This document shows, one piece after another, positions 1-8,506 of a stretch of DNA of 64,000 nt (its first letter is position 1; every line of letters begins with the position of its first letter). The translations under genes were made by a program, and so were the position numbers. Source of the stretch: Terricaulis silvestris (GTDB taxonomy: Bacteria; Pseudomonadota; Alphaproteobacteria; Caulobacterales; Aquidulcibacteraceae); the NCBI RefSeq assembly GCF_009792355.1, contig NZ_CP047045.1, positions 1,638,501-1,702,500 on the forward strand, read 5' to 3'. The notes beneath the pieces were generated by a model. That model was not told the DNA's origin. It did not search any database and saw only the letters and a program-made list of their open reading frames with translations.

Positions 1-44
1 GCCGATCCGAGTAGTCCGCTGGCCGGACTGATTTAGTTTGTTGG

Positions 45-512
45 CTAAAATCGCGAATGCGGATTGACTGCGCCCTCAACCGGTCCCGCCACGACGTCCC
101 AGTGCTCGACTATGCGGCAGTCCTGAACGCGGAAGACGTCAGCGAGTGCGTATGCAGGGGCGCCTTCCGCAGGGGTGAAACGCACGTGCAGAAACACGAG
201 ATCGCCTTCAGCGATCGTGCGGACAATCTCCCAGCGCGCTTGAGGCACTGCGGCGATCACCCCCTCTAGAAAGCTGGCGGTCGCTTCGCGTGTGCCGCCG
301 GGAATGTCAGGTTTATGCTCGATGAAGTCGGGCGCCATGTAACGTTCAAAGGCCGCGCGTGGATGACGCTCGGGCTCCACGAGTGCTTCAGTGTAGAACG
401 CGACCACCACGGCGCGGTTATCGCATTGCGCGCCGCTAGTGGGAGACCCGCGATGCGCACACGACGCAAGTCCCACGCTCGCCGCAGCGAGCAGAAAAAC
501 AAAACCGCGCAT
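45..512 (-). CDS. SnoaL/NTF2-like secreted lipoprotein
   Basis: 155 residues. The N-terminus is a lipoprotein signal peptide: a hydrophobic stretch ending in LASC, so Cys18 is the likely lipidated residue. The rest (VVVAFYTEAL, ...FIEHKPDIPGG, ...FRVQDCRIVEHWDVV) matches the SnoaL-like/NTF2 fold, in particular the HWDVV ending typical of the family. Such domains bind small hydrophobic ligands or act as polyketide-cyclase-like isomerases; the substrate here cannot be read. It lies 9 bp downstream of trmFO on the same strand and could be cotranscribed. Family call is firm, function unknown. Confidence 0.8.
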   Translation of the reverse strand: MRGFVFLLAAASVGLASCAHRGSPTSGAQCDNRAVVVAFYTEALVEPERHPRAAFERYMAPDFIEHKPDIPGGTREATASFLEGVIAAVPQARWEIVRTIAEGDLVFLHVRFTPAEGAPAYALADVFRVQDCRIVEHWDVVAGPVEGAVNPHSRF

Positions 513-521
513 TCGCTTCCC

Positions 522-2006
522 CTAGGCCGCCGTTAGCCAGCTGTTCAAATCCTGTAACGCCCGCTCCGCCATCGCGAGCTTCTTTGCGCGCCCGCGCTCT
601 TCGCCCTTGAGCTTCTTCCCGTCCGCCCCATGCGTCGGCGCGGCGATCTCCGGAAATAGCCCGAAGTTCACATTCATCGGCTGAAACGAGCCCTTGCCGC
701 CGGCAATATGCCCGCCCGTCACGTGCGCAATCAACGCGCCCAGCGCAGTCGTGGCAGGCGGCGGTTCAATCGCACGCCCCAAACGCTCCGCCGCAGCAAA
801 GCGCCCCGCCATCATCCCCATCGCCGCACTCTCGACGTAACCCTCAACGCCCGTCACTTGCCCCGCAAACCGCACGCGCGGCTCCGCGCGCAGACGCAGC
901 GTGCCGTCGAGCAGCTTCGGCGAATTCAGAAACGTGTTGCGATGGATCCCGCCCAGCCGCGCAAAGCGCGCGTTTTGCAAGCCGGGGATCATGCGGAAAA
1001 TCTCTTCCTGCGCGCCGTACTTCAGCTTGGTCTGAAAGCCCACGATGTTGAACAGCGTGCCAAGCTTGTTGTCCTGGCGAAGCTGCACCACCGCATGCGC
1101 GCGCTTGCCGACGCGCGGGTCCAACAGCCCCACAGGCTTCATCGGCCCAAACCGCAACGTGTCGAGCCCCCGCTCCGCCATCACCTCGATCGGCAAGCAG
1201 CCTTCAAAGTAGGGCGTATTCTTCTCCCATTCCTTGAACTCAGTCTTCGCGCCCGCGTTCAGCGCATTGATGAACGCCACATACTGCACCTCATCCATCG
1301 GACAGTTCACATATGCGGCTTTGTCGCCGCCCGGACCTTCCTTGTCATAACGCGACTGCTTCCAAGCAATGTCGAAATCAATCGAGTCCGCATGCACGAT
1401 CGGCGCGATCGCATCGAAGAACGCGAGCGAGTCTTCGCCCGTGAGATTGCGAATGGAGTCAGCGAGGGAAGGCGAAGTCAAAGGTCCTGTCGCGAAAATA
1501 ATACTCTCGTCATCCCGGCCGGAGGCGCGCAGCGCCGTAGAGCCGGGACCCAGGGGATCGTAGAGCGCATCATTTGCCCCTGGGTCCCGGATCGCGCTCC
1601 GCGCGTCCGGGATGACGGAAAGGAGTTGATCGAGTGATTTGATCTCTTCGCGCTCCACCGTGATCAACGGATGCGCCACCAACGCCGCCGTCACCGCATC
1701 GCTAAACACATCGCGATCCACCGCCAAAGCGCTGCCAGCCGGCACCTGCGCCGGGCCAGCGCTCGCCATCACCAGCGAGCCCAACCGCCGCATCTCTTCA
1801 TGCAGCAGCCCAACAGCATTCCCGCGCCAGTCATCGCTACGGAACGAATTGGAACACACCAGTTCCGCGAACTTCTCCGTGTGGTGCGCGTCGGTTTTCA
1901 CCAGCGGCCGCATCTCGTGCAGCACCACCGGCACGCCAGCGTTCGCCAACGCCCAAGCGGCCTCGGATCCAGCCAAACCGCCGCCAACGACATGCACAGG
2001 TTTCAT
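522..2006 (-). CDS. trmFO: TrmFO, folate-dependent tRNA (uracil-54-C5) methyltransferase, with in-frame repeat insertion
   Basis: Cytosolic flavoprotein that makes T54 (m5U54) in the tRNA T-loop using methylene-tetrahydrofolate and FADH2. The N-terminal FAD motif [13 protein letters not shown], the [12 protein letters not shown] segment and the C-terminal [14 protein letters not shown] block are diagnostic. I start at the ATG giving [10 protein letters not shown] because the dinucleotide motif begins there in the family; in-frame starts exist up to 2057. The protein is longer than usual because about 37-40 residues (beginning [13 protein letters not shown]) sit just before FATGPLT. They are encoded by a 110-bp palindromic repeat (1508-1617) with a sister copy at 14511-14613. 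The frame is kept, so the gene is probably functional. Confidence 0.93.
   Translation of the reverse strand: MKPVHVVGGGLAGSEAAWALANAGVPVVLHEMRPLVKTDAHHTEKFAELVCSNSFRSDDWRGNAVGLLHEEMRRLGSLVMASAGPAQVPAGSALAVDRDVFSDAVTAALVAHPLITVEREEIKSLDQLLSVIPDARSAIRDPGANDALYDPLGPGSTALRASGRDDESIIFATGPLTSPSLADSIRNLTGEDSLAFFDAIAPIVHADSIDFDIAWKQSRYDKEGPGGDKAAYVNCPMDEVQYVAFINALNAGAKTEFKEWEKNTPYFEGCLPIEVMAERGLDTLRFGPMKPVGLLDPRVGKRAHAVVQLRQDNKLGTLFNIVGFQTKLKYGAQEEIFRMIPGLQNARFARLGGIHRNTFLNSPKLLDGTLRLRAEPRVRFAGQVTGVEGYVESAAMGMMAGRFAAAERLGRAIEPPPATTALGALIAHVTGGHIAGGKGSFQPMNVNFGLFPEIAAPTHGADGKKLKGEERGRAKKLAMAERALQDLNSWLTAA
1508..1617. repeat. Palindromic repeat element inside trmFO (copy 1)
   Basis: Outer arms cgtcatcccgg (1508-1518) and ccgggatgacg (1607-1617) are exact inverse complements. 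Inner arms at 1543-1556 and 1577-1590 (14 bp, ccgggacccagggg) also pair perfectly, so the unit folds into a long hairpin. On the minus strand it shares the order GTCAT(C/T)CC, GACGCGCG, AGCGCGATC, ACCCAGGG with the intergenic copy at 14511-14613, and both translate to VIPDARSAI. This is the behaviour of Rickettsia palindromic element (RPE)-like repeats. Confidence 0.85.
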
Positions 2007-2065
2007 CTCAGACCACATGCCGCGCCGATGCCGATCCTTCAACCCTCGCGGCGCCATGCGATTCC

Positions 2066-2947
2066 ATGCATAAGCGCCCCATGAGCGCTCCGATCACCCA
2101 GCCGAACCGGCTTCCCGTTCGCGATTCCGTCGGCGCAGCGCTCCGCTTCGTGCGCGAGAATTGGCGCTTCATCGCTGCCGCTGCCGCCGCCGGCGCCGTC
2201 GCCACCACTATCGCGGGCGCTCTGGCGCTCGCCGTACCGCCGCTTGGTATTGTCACCAGTCTTGCCAGCGGTTTCATCCAAGCGACAACCTACGCCGCCT
2301 TCACCGGCGCCATGTTGTTCGGCGCCGCCGCTACGCGCGGGCGCCTCGCTGGCGATGGCGGCCGCGTCTGGGTCGCGATGGCGATCATCGCGTTCTTCAT
2401 GATGCTGGTCATGGTTGTGCTCACCATCCCGGTCTTCATGGCGCTCGCCGTCGGACCGATGGCGCCGTACCGCGACGATCTCGCCGCCGCCGGTCAAGAC
2501 CGCGAGCGTGTCAGCGCGATCATGCTGCAATTCGCCGAAGCCAATCCCGGCGCGCTGTTGCTGGTTGCGCTATTCTACTTCGCCGTCTGGTTCGTCCTGA
2601 CATCGCGCCTCTATATCGCGGCGCCCGCAAGCGTCGATCAGCAACGCATCCTCAGTTTCGAAACCTGGGCTTGGACCAAGGGCGCTACGTTGCGCATTAT
2701 CGGCGCGCGTCTCATGCTGCTCTTGCCGGCTAACATCTTCGTCGGCGCACTGGGCTATCTCATCGGCCAAGCCGTGGGCGTCAACACGATCGACGTCGTC
2801 GCAGCCACCACCGCCGCGGCCGCCAATCCCGTCGGTTTCCTCACCTACATTTTGATCTCGACCTTTCTCACCTTTGCGCTTTATTCCGCGCTCGAAGCAG
2901 GGCTTTCCGCCGCGATTTATCAGCGCCTGAAGCCGCCCGCGCGCTAA
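2066..2947 (+). CDS. Multi-pass membrane protein of unknown function
   Basis: 293 residues with about five or six hydrophobic segments: Ala-rich helices near residues 35-55 and 65-90, then about 110-130, 165-185, 215-240 and 260-285. There is no signal peptide or recognised catalytic motif. The layout resembles DUF membrane proteins annotated as glycerophosphodiesterase membrane-domain-like, but I cannot prove this. It is divergent from trmFO, and the upstream gap is very short, so promoters must overlap the trmFO start. ATG at 2081 (MSAPITQ) is an equally possible start. Confidence 0.75.
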   Translation: MHKRPMSAPITQPNRLPVRDSVGAALRFVRENWRFIAAAAAAGAVATTIAGALALAVPPLGIVTSLASGFIQATTYAAFTGAMLFGAAATRGRLAGDGGRVWVAMAIIAFFMMLVMVVLTIPVFMALAVGPMAPYRDDLAAAGQDRERVSAIMLQFAEANPGALLLVALFYFAVWFVLTSRLYIAAPASVDQQRILSFETWAWTKGATLRIIGARLMLLLPANIFVGALGYLIGQAVGVNTIDVVAATTAAAANPVGFLTYILISTFLTFALYSALEAGLSAAIYQRLKPPAR

Positions 2948-2989
2948 GTCTCGACCGACTCGTCGCCCTCCGCTAAAGAGCGCGTCCCC

Positions 2990-4321
2990 ATGGCCCAGAC
3001 GCGCCCATACGTCGCCGCATTGCTGCGGCTCGCCGGACCCGTTGCGCTCGCACGCCTCGGCATTATCGGCATGGCCATTGTCGACGTCGTCGTTGTCGGC
3101 CAACTTGCGCCCGACGAACTGCCGCACCAGGCGCTCGGTTGGGCGCCGACGGCGGTCTTCCTCGTCGCAGCGATCGGATTGCTGCAAGGCGTGCAAGTTC
3201 TCGCCGCGCGCACGCTCGGCGAAAAAAATCCAGAAGGCGCAGGCGTTGCACTCCGCCGCGGCCTCGTCCTCGCGCTGGTCGCCGGCTTGTTGTCAGCCGC
3301 GCTGATGTGGCTCGGCGGCGAGCGCATCTTCACGGCATTCGGCATCGGCGCAGATCTAGCGGGGCCATCGACGCCCGTGATGATGGTGCTCGCGCTCTCG
3401 ATCCCGCTGCATCTGCTTTACATCGCCGGCACTTACTTCCTTGAAGCCATCAAGAAGCCCGGCATCGGCAGCGCCGTGATGTGGGCGGCCAACATCGTTA
3501 ACCTCGCGCTCAATCTGCTCTGGGTGCCCGAGCACGGCGCCATCGGCTCCGCCTGGGCCACCGTCGCCGCGCGCGTTTTCCTCTCCGGCGTGCTGCTAGT
3601 CTGGATTTTCCTGCTGCGCGACGGCGCTCATTACGGCGTGCGCAAGCTCGGCGCGAAAGGCCCAAGCTTCAGCGCTCTGCTCGCCGTCGGCGTCGCCGCC
3701 GCTGTCAGCCAGGCGGTGGAAGCGGGCGCGTTCTCGGCGATGACGGTGATCGCCGGCCGCATCGGCGCGCATGTCGTTTCCGCTTACCAGATCATGCTCA
3801 ACCTGATGGCGTTCGTTTTCATGGTGGCGCTCGGCCTCGCCACCGCAACGGCCGTGCTGGTCAGCGAAGCCATTGGCCGCAAAGCGCCGCACGACGCCGC
3901 CCGCGCCGGCTGGACCGGCATTGGCCTCAACGCCATCGCCATGATCATCGCCGCCATCGCGATCCTGATGTTCGCCGAACAGATCGGTCGCGCCTACACC
4001 GCCGACGCAACGCTCGCGGCGCTGCTCGCCTCACTGATGTGGGTCGCAGCCCTCGCACTCCATCCTGATGGCGCACAAGTCGTCGCTGCCTCCGCGCTCC
4101 GCGCCCGTGGTGACAATTGGTTTCCCACCTTCAGCCATATCTTGGCGTACGCCGTAGTGATGCCAGTGCTCGGCTATTGGCTCGCCGAGCGCCAAGGCAT
4201 GGGCGTCGCTGGCCTTCTGTTTGCGATTTTCTGGGCCAGCGTCCTGAGCGCCGCGGTTCTGCTCTTGCGCTGGCGCGTGCTCGCGAACCGCTTGCCAAAG
4301 CAAGCAACGCAAACCGACTAA
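2990..4321 (+). CDS. MATE family multidrug/toxin efflux transporter
   Basis: 443 residues, the usual MATE size, with about 12 hydrophobic helices in two halves. MATE proteins export cationic drugs or metabolites across the inner membrane using Na+ or H+ gradients. Family-like segments are the N-terminal LLRLAGPVALARLGIIGMAI, GSAWATVAARV in the first half and the IGAHVVSAYQIMLNL block opening the second half. It follows the membrane protein at 2066-2947 on the same strand with a 42-bp gap. Its stop overlaps the stop of the convergent gene by 4 bp. The substrate is unknown. Confidence 0.9.
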   Translation: MAQTRPYVAALLRLAGPVALARLGIIGMAIVDVVVVGQLAPDELPHQALGWAPTAVFLVAAIGLLQGVQVLAARTLGEKNPEGAGVALRRGLVLALVAGLLSAALMWLGGERIFTAFGIGADLAGPSTPVMMVLALSIPLHLLYIAGTYFLEAIKKPGIGSAVMWAANIVNLALNLLWVPEHGAIGSAWATVAARVFLSGVLLVWIFLLRDGAHYGVRKLGAKGPSFSALLAVGVAAAVSQAVEAGAFSAMTVIAGRIGAHVVSAYQIMLNLMAFVFMVALGLATATAVLVSEAIGRKAPHDAARAGWTGIGLNAIAMIIAAIAILMFAEQIGRAYTADATLAALLASLMWVAALALHPDGAQVVAASALRARGDNWFPTFSHILAYAVVMPVLGYWLAERQGMGVAGLLFAIFWASVLSAAVLLLRWRVLANRLPKQATQTD

Positions 4322-5208
4322 GCGCCCACACCCAAAATCCAGCCTTCCTCGCGCTCCACCACGTCGCGCCGCGCATCATCCTTCGCCGGCCCAAACAGCG
4401 CGCCGAGCTGAAACTTTTCATCCAGCGCATTGAACCGCTCGCAAGCGCCGCGCACCTGCGCCGCGTCCCTCACTTCGGCGCCCTTGGCCGCCGTCGCGAA
4501 CATGCTTGGATAAATCTCAGCGAACACCGCGTCCACACCCGCGACATCGTCCGCGCCCAAAGGCTTCCACCCCGTCTCAAACGGCCACAGCTTTGCCGGC
4601 CGCGCATCGCGCAAGCGCTTCACCACCGGCATCCCCGTTAGCGCCTGACCACCAACCGAGCCTTGATAATAGAGCTTCCAGACCGAAGAGGGGCCCTTCA
4701 CGGCATCCTCCGCCAACCGAAACTCCGGCAGATCGCTTTCGCGATGTTCGCGCACGCGTTTGGCCGAGAGCATCGTCTGCTCGTCGCGCGCCGGCGCGCC
4801 CCAGAACGGAAACGCTTCGCCCGTCATCAACCGGTTCATCTTGGCGCCGACTTGAAACCGGTTGTTCGCGTTGTCGGCCTTGTCCTTCACTTCCTTGGCG
4901 ACGAAATCCATCACCGCGCGCCATGGCTCACCCGGCAACTTCAGCGCCGCCGCCGTGCCGCGCGGAAACGCGAACGGAAAGTCAAAGCCCACCAGCGCGC
5001 GCTCCCGTTTGCGCTTCAGATCGTCGAGCACATCGTTGAGTAGCTTTTCGGCTTCAGCGCGCGTCGGGGGATTGTGCGCCTCGAACGCCATCTGGAAGCG
5101 CACATTGCGCTTCAGTACGCCAACCCAAATGGAATCCGCGCCCGTCGCGGGTTTCGCCGCGGCGCTCCAATCCACCATCACGTACGCTTGGAACAGCCGC
5201 GCCGACAT
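4318..5208 (-). CDS. Conserved hypothetical protein, possibly DUF429-like (RNase H fold)
   Basis: 296 residues, soluble. The N-terminus YVMVDWSAAAKPATG, followed about 70 residues later by ALVGFDFPFAFPRG, puts two acidic residues at the ends of predicted beta strands, as in DUF429/RNase H-like proteins. No further catalytic motif is certain. It ends tail-to-tail with the MATE gene (4-bp overlap), and its start lies one base beyond the stop of the oxidoreductase at 5210-6208, so the two minus-strand genes probably form an operon. Function is not assigned. Confidence 0.75.
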   Translation of the reverse strand: MSARLFQAYVMVDWSAAAKPATGADSIWVGVLKRNVRFQMAFEAHNPPTRAEAEKLLNDVLDDLKRKRERALVGFDFPFAFPRGTAAALKLPGEPWRAVMDFVAKEVKDKADNANNRFQVGAKMNRLMTGEAFPFWGAPARDEQTMLSAKRVREHRESDLPEFRLAEDAVKGPSSVWKLYYQGSVGGQALTGMPVVKRLRDARPAKLWPFETGWKPLGADDVAGVDAVFAEIYPSMFATAAKGAEVRDAAQVRGACERFNALDEKFQLGALFGPAKDDARRDVVEREEGWILGVGA

Positions 5209-5209
5209 C

Positions 5210-6208
5210 TCAGTCCAGCTTCACCAGCATTTTGCCGGCATTGCCGCCGCTAAACAGGGTGAGAAACGCTTTCGGCGCATTCTCGATCCCGTTCTCGATC
5301 GTCTCTTGCCACTTGATGCGGCCGTCCTTCACCCATTGCGTCATCTCAGTGATGAATTGCTCACGCATGTCGATGAAGTCGAACACGATGAAGCCCTGCA
5401 TCTTGATCCGCTTGCCGACGATGTACGGCATGTTGCGCGGACCCGGCGACGGCTCCTTGTCGTTATAAACCGAGATCATGCCGCACTCGATGAACCGCGC
5501 CCACGGCCGCGCCACCTCGAGCGCCACTTCCAAATGCTCGCCGCCGACATTGTCGAAATAAATATCGATGCCCTTGGGCGCGGCCTTGCGAACGTTCTCG
5601 AGCAGGTTGCCCTTCTTGTAGTTCACCACCTCATCGACGCCGACGCTCTTCAGCCAGTCGAGCTTTTCATCGCTGCCGGCCGACGCCACCACCGTGCACT
5701 CACGGATCTTCGCGATCTGACACACGGTCGAGCCCACAGCGCCGCCGGCGCCGGAGACGAACACCACATTCCCAGGCTTCGGGTCACCGATGCGATGGAA
5801 GCTCGTGTACGCCGTCATGCCCGGCATGCCGAGCACGCCGAGATATGCTTGCGGCGGCACGCCACCTGCGAGCTTGGTCAGCGGCGCGCCCGTCGAGACG
5901 AACGCCTCGCGCCAACCCAGATTGCTCTCCACCAGATCGCCCGCCGCAAAGTTCGGATCGTTGGACTTCACGACTGTGCCAACAGCGCCGCCCTGCAGCG
6001 CTTCGCCTAGCGCAAACGGCGGCACGTAGCTCGGTCGGTCATACATCCGCCCGCGCATGTACGGATCGACGGACATCCAGCCATTGCGCACCAAAACTTC
6101 GCCCGGTCCCGGATCCTTCAGCTCTACCGTCACCACCTCGAAGTTCGCCGCTTCTGGCATGCCTACTGGCCGGCTCTTCAATCGGATTTCGCGCGCCTGC
6201 TTGGCCAT
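5210..6208 (-). CDS. NADP-dependent oxidoreductase (MDR/zinc-independent alcohol dehydrogenase-like)
   Basis: 332 residues beginning MAKQAREIRLKSRPVG, with a good ribosome site (AGGAGA) 6-10 bases upstream of this ATG. The longer frame upstream lies opposite gltX and is a shadow. SVDPYMRGRM, the Rossmann glycine motif VSGAGGAVGSTVCQIAK and the FDNVGGEHLEVAL segment identify the medium-chain family of curcumin/2-alkenal/prostaglandin reductases, which use NADPH to reduce activated double bonds and lack the zinc ligands. It is cytosolic. Which enone it reduces cannot be told. Confidence 0.92.
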   Translation of the reverse strand: MAKQAREIRLKSRPVGMPEAANFEVVTVELKDPGPGEVLVRNGWMSVDPYMRGRMYDRPSYVPPFALGEALQGGAVGTVVKSNDPNFAAGDLVESNLGWREAFVSTGAPLTKLAGGVPPQAYLGVLGMPGMTAYTSFHRIGDPKPGNVVFVSGAGGAVGSTVCQIAKIRECTVVASAGSDEKLDWLKSVGVDEVVNYKKGNLLENVRKAAPKGIDIYFDNVGGEHLEVALEVARPWARFIECGMISVYNDKEPSPGPRNMPYIVGKRIKMQGFIVFDFIDMREQFITEMTQWVKDGRIKWQETIENGIENAPKAFLTLFSGGNAGKMLVKLD

Positions 6209-6337
6209 GGATGTCTCCTGTGCGTAGGTTTTGCACCCTAGAGCGGCCCATGGTCCTGGCAAGCTGATCCGGCCCGCTGGACAGGTGAGGGCGGCGCGCC
6301 GCATAACCCGGCGCTCCCGAAAGGTCAGTCTAACCGA

Positions 6338-7675
6338 ATGTCCATCCGTCTCCGTTTCGCGCCGTCGCCAACCGGCAACATCCACGTCGGCAACGTGCGC
6401 ACCGCGCTCATGAACTGGCTGTTCGCGCTGAAGCACGGCGGCCAAGTGCTGCTGCGCATCGACGACACCGACATCGCGCGCTCGACGAAGGCCTACGAGG
6501 AAGGGATCGAGAGAGACCTCACGTGGCTCGGCCTCGCCTGGCAGGACCGCGCCAACCAATCCGCGCGCTTCGACGTCTACGAGAAAGCCGCCACGAAACT
6601 GAAAGACGGGGGTCTTCTTTACGCCGCCTACGAAACCGAAGAAGAACTCGACCGCAAGCGCAAGATCGCTCAAGCCACCGGCAAGCCGCCAGTCTACGAT
6701 CGCGCCGCGCTGAAGCTCACCGACGCCGACAAAGCCAAGCTCGAAGCCGAAGGCCGCAAGCCGCACTGGCGCTTCAAGCTCTCCGGCGCGCGCAAGGATT
6801 GGGACGATCTCGTCCGCGGCCATCAATCCATCGACACCGCCTCGCTCAGCGATCCCGTGCTGATCCGCGAAGACGGCGCCTTCCTCTACACGCTGCCCAG
6901 CGTCGTCGACGATATCGACTTCAAGATCACGCACATCGTCCGCGGCGAAGACCACGTCACCAATTCCGGCGTGCAGATCGAAATCTTCGAAGCCCTCGGC
7001 GGCCCGGTTCCGCTATTCGGTCACTTTCCATTGCTGGTCGGCGCTGACGGCAGCGCGCTGTCCAAACGCATCGGCTCACTCGGCGTCGGCGAACTTGCTG
7101 CCGACGGCTATGAGCCGATGGCCGTGCTCTCGCATCTCGCCAAGATTGGCACCTCCGATCCGGTCGAAGCACGCCTCACGCTGAAGCAGCTCTCCGAAGA
7201 ATTCGACTTCGCCAAAATCGGCCGCGCCCCCGCACGCTTCGATCCGGAAGAGCTGAAGCGCGTCAACGCTTCAGTCTTGCATCAACTCGATTACGCCACC
7301 GCGAAACCAAAGCTCGCGCAGTACGACGCCGACAAAGGCGAAGCGTTTTGGACCGCCGTTCGCGCCAATCTCGCGCTTTGGCCGGACGTGAAAGAATACG
7401 CCGCGATCGTCGACGGCCCGATCACGCCCGTCATCCCCGACGCCGCTTTCGCCACCGCCGCCGCCGAAGTGCTCCCAACTGGCGCCTACGACGCCACCAC
7501 CTGGCAAGCTTTCACCAATGCCGTGAAAGAAAAAACCGGCGCCAAGGGCAAAGCGCTCTTCATGCCGCTCCGCCAAGCCCTCACCGGCATGGACCATGGC
7601 CCAGAGATGGCGGCGCTGTTTCCGCTGATCGGCGAAGAGCGTGCGCGCAAACGCCTGCAAGGCCAGGCGGCTTAA
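6338..7675 (+). CDS. gltX: Glutamyl-tRNA synthetase
   Basis: 445 residues. This class I aminoacyl-tRNA synthetase charges tRNA-Glu. The start MSIRLRFAPSPTGNIHVGNVR carries the HIGH-type motif (HVGN), and SALSKRIGSLG is the KMSKS-type loop. IVRGEDHVTNSGVQIEIFEA is the family signature before it. Alphaproteobacteria often carry two GltX paralogues, one charging tRNA-Gln as well; the sequence alone does not say which this is. It is divergent from the oxidoreductase and only 6 bp upstream of the CPBP protease gene. Confidence 0.95.
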   Translation: MSIRLRFAPSPTGNIHVGNVRTALMNWLFALKHGGQVLLRIDDTDIARSTKAYEEGIERDLTWLGLAWQDRANQSARFDVYEKAATKLKDGGLLYAAYETEEELDRKRKIAQATGKPPVYDRAALKLTDADKAKLEAEGRKPHWRFKLSGARKDWDDLVRGHQSIDTASLSDPVLIREDGAFLYTLPSVVDDIDFKITHIVRGEDHVTNSGVQIEIFEALGGPVPLFGHFPLLVGADGSALSKRIGSLGVGELAADGYEPMAVLSHLAKIGTSDPVEARLTLKQLSEEFDFAKIGRAPARFDPEELKRVNASVLHQLDYATAKPKLAQYDADKGEAFWTAVRANLALWPDVKEYAAIVDGPITPVIPDAAFATAAAEVLPTGAYDATTWQAFTNAVKEKTGAKGKALFMPLRQALTGMDHGPEMAALFPLIGEERARKRLQGQAA

Positions 7676-7681
7676 GCGCCG

Positions 7682-8506
7682 ATGTTCAATGTCCTGAAGA
7701 ATCCCGCCGGCCGTCTCCGTAGCGGCTGGTGGGTCGCGATCTTCTTTATCGTCCTCGCCGCGCTGCTGGTTCCGCTGATCCTGCTCTCAGGCCAACAGGC
7801 GGGCGTGCCGATCTGGGCCCAAGCGCTGATCATCATTTTCGCGACCGTCGTTTGCCAAGCGCTCCGCCGCAAACCGCTCGCCGAAGTCTCTGGCGCGTTC
7901 AACACTACCTGGCTCATCCAACTCGCGTTCGGCGCCGCCATCGGCGCGCTCCTGATGATCGCACCGGCATTCGTCCTCTTCGCCACCGGCGCCGCGCGCT
8001 GGACCATGAGTGAGCAGGGCGCCGCCGCCCTTCTCCCCGCCGCGATGCTGATGGCCGCCGTCGCCATAGCGGAAGAATTTCTTTTCCGCGGCTTCCTCTT
8101 CCAGCGCCTCATTGACGGCCTCGGCCAGTGGTGGGCGAAGCTCATCATCGCCGGACTCTTCGTGCTGACGCACTCGACCGCACTCGAAGGCGCAGGAGAT
8201 ATCCGCTATCTCGCCGGTCTCAACATCTTCGTCGCCTCGTTGATGTTCGGCTTTGCGTTCATCAGAACGCGCAGCCTCGCCATGCCCGTCGGCATCCACT
8301 TCGCCGCCAACTTCGTCCAAGGCGGCGTCCTAGGCTTCGGGGTCAGCGGCAACGATGAGCAGGGGTTGCTGATGCCCACACTGGACGGCCCGGACTGGCT
8401 CACAGGCGGCGCGTTCGGTTTGGAAGCGAGTGTGCCCGGCCTCGTCTGCGTCATCGCCATCACCGTAGCGCTGTGGCGCTGGCGTGCTCAGCCCAATGCC
8501 CAATAG
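7682..8506 (+). CDS. CPBP family intramembrane glutamic endopeptidase
   Basis: 274 residues, about eight hydrophobic segments. The conserved CPBP (Abi/CAAX-protease-like) motifs are visible: EEFLFRGFLFQRL (EExxxR, around residue 123), LTHSTALEG (motif with catalytic His) and IHFAANFVQG (HxxxN). Members cleave peptides within the membrane and in bacteria are linked to bacteriocin maturation/immunity or abortive responses. It follows gltX by 6 bp and is likely cotranscribed. The last 19 bases overlap the end of the convergent thiolase gene. Confidence 0.88.
   Translation: MFNVLKNPAGRLRSGWWVAIFFIVLAALLVPLILLSGQQAGVPIWAQALIIIFATVVCQALRRKPLAEVSGAFNTTWLIQLAFGAAIGALLMIAPAFVLFATGAARWTMSEQGAAALLPAAMLMAAVAIAEEFLFRGFLFQRLIDGLGQWWAKLIIAGLFVLTHSTALEGAGDIRYLAGLNIFVASLMFGFAFIRTRSLAMPVGIHFAANFVQGGVLGFGVSGNDEQGLLMPTLDGPDWLTGGAFGLEASVPGLVCVIAITVALWRWRAQPNAQ

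Noticed and set aside
6209-6955. Upstream extension of the NADP oxidoreductase
   Set aside because: Lies opposite gltX; ribosome site and family start are at 6208.
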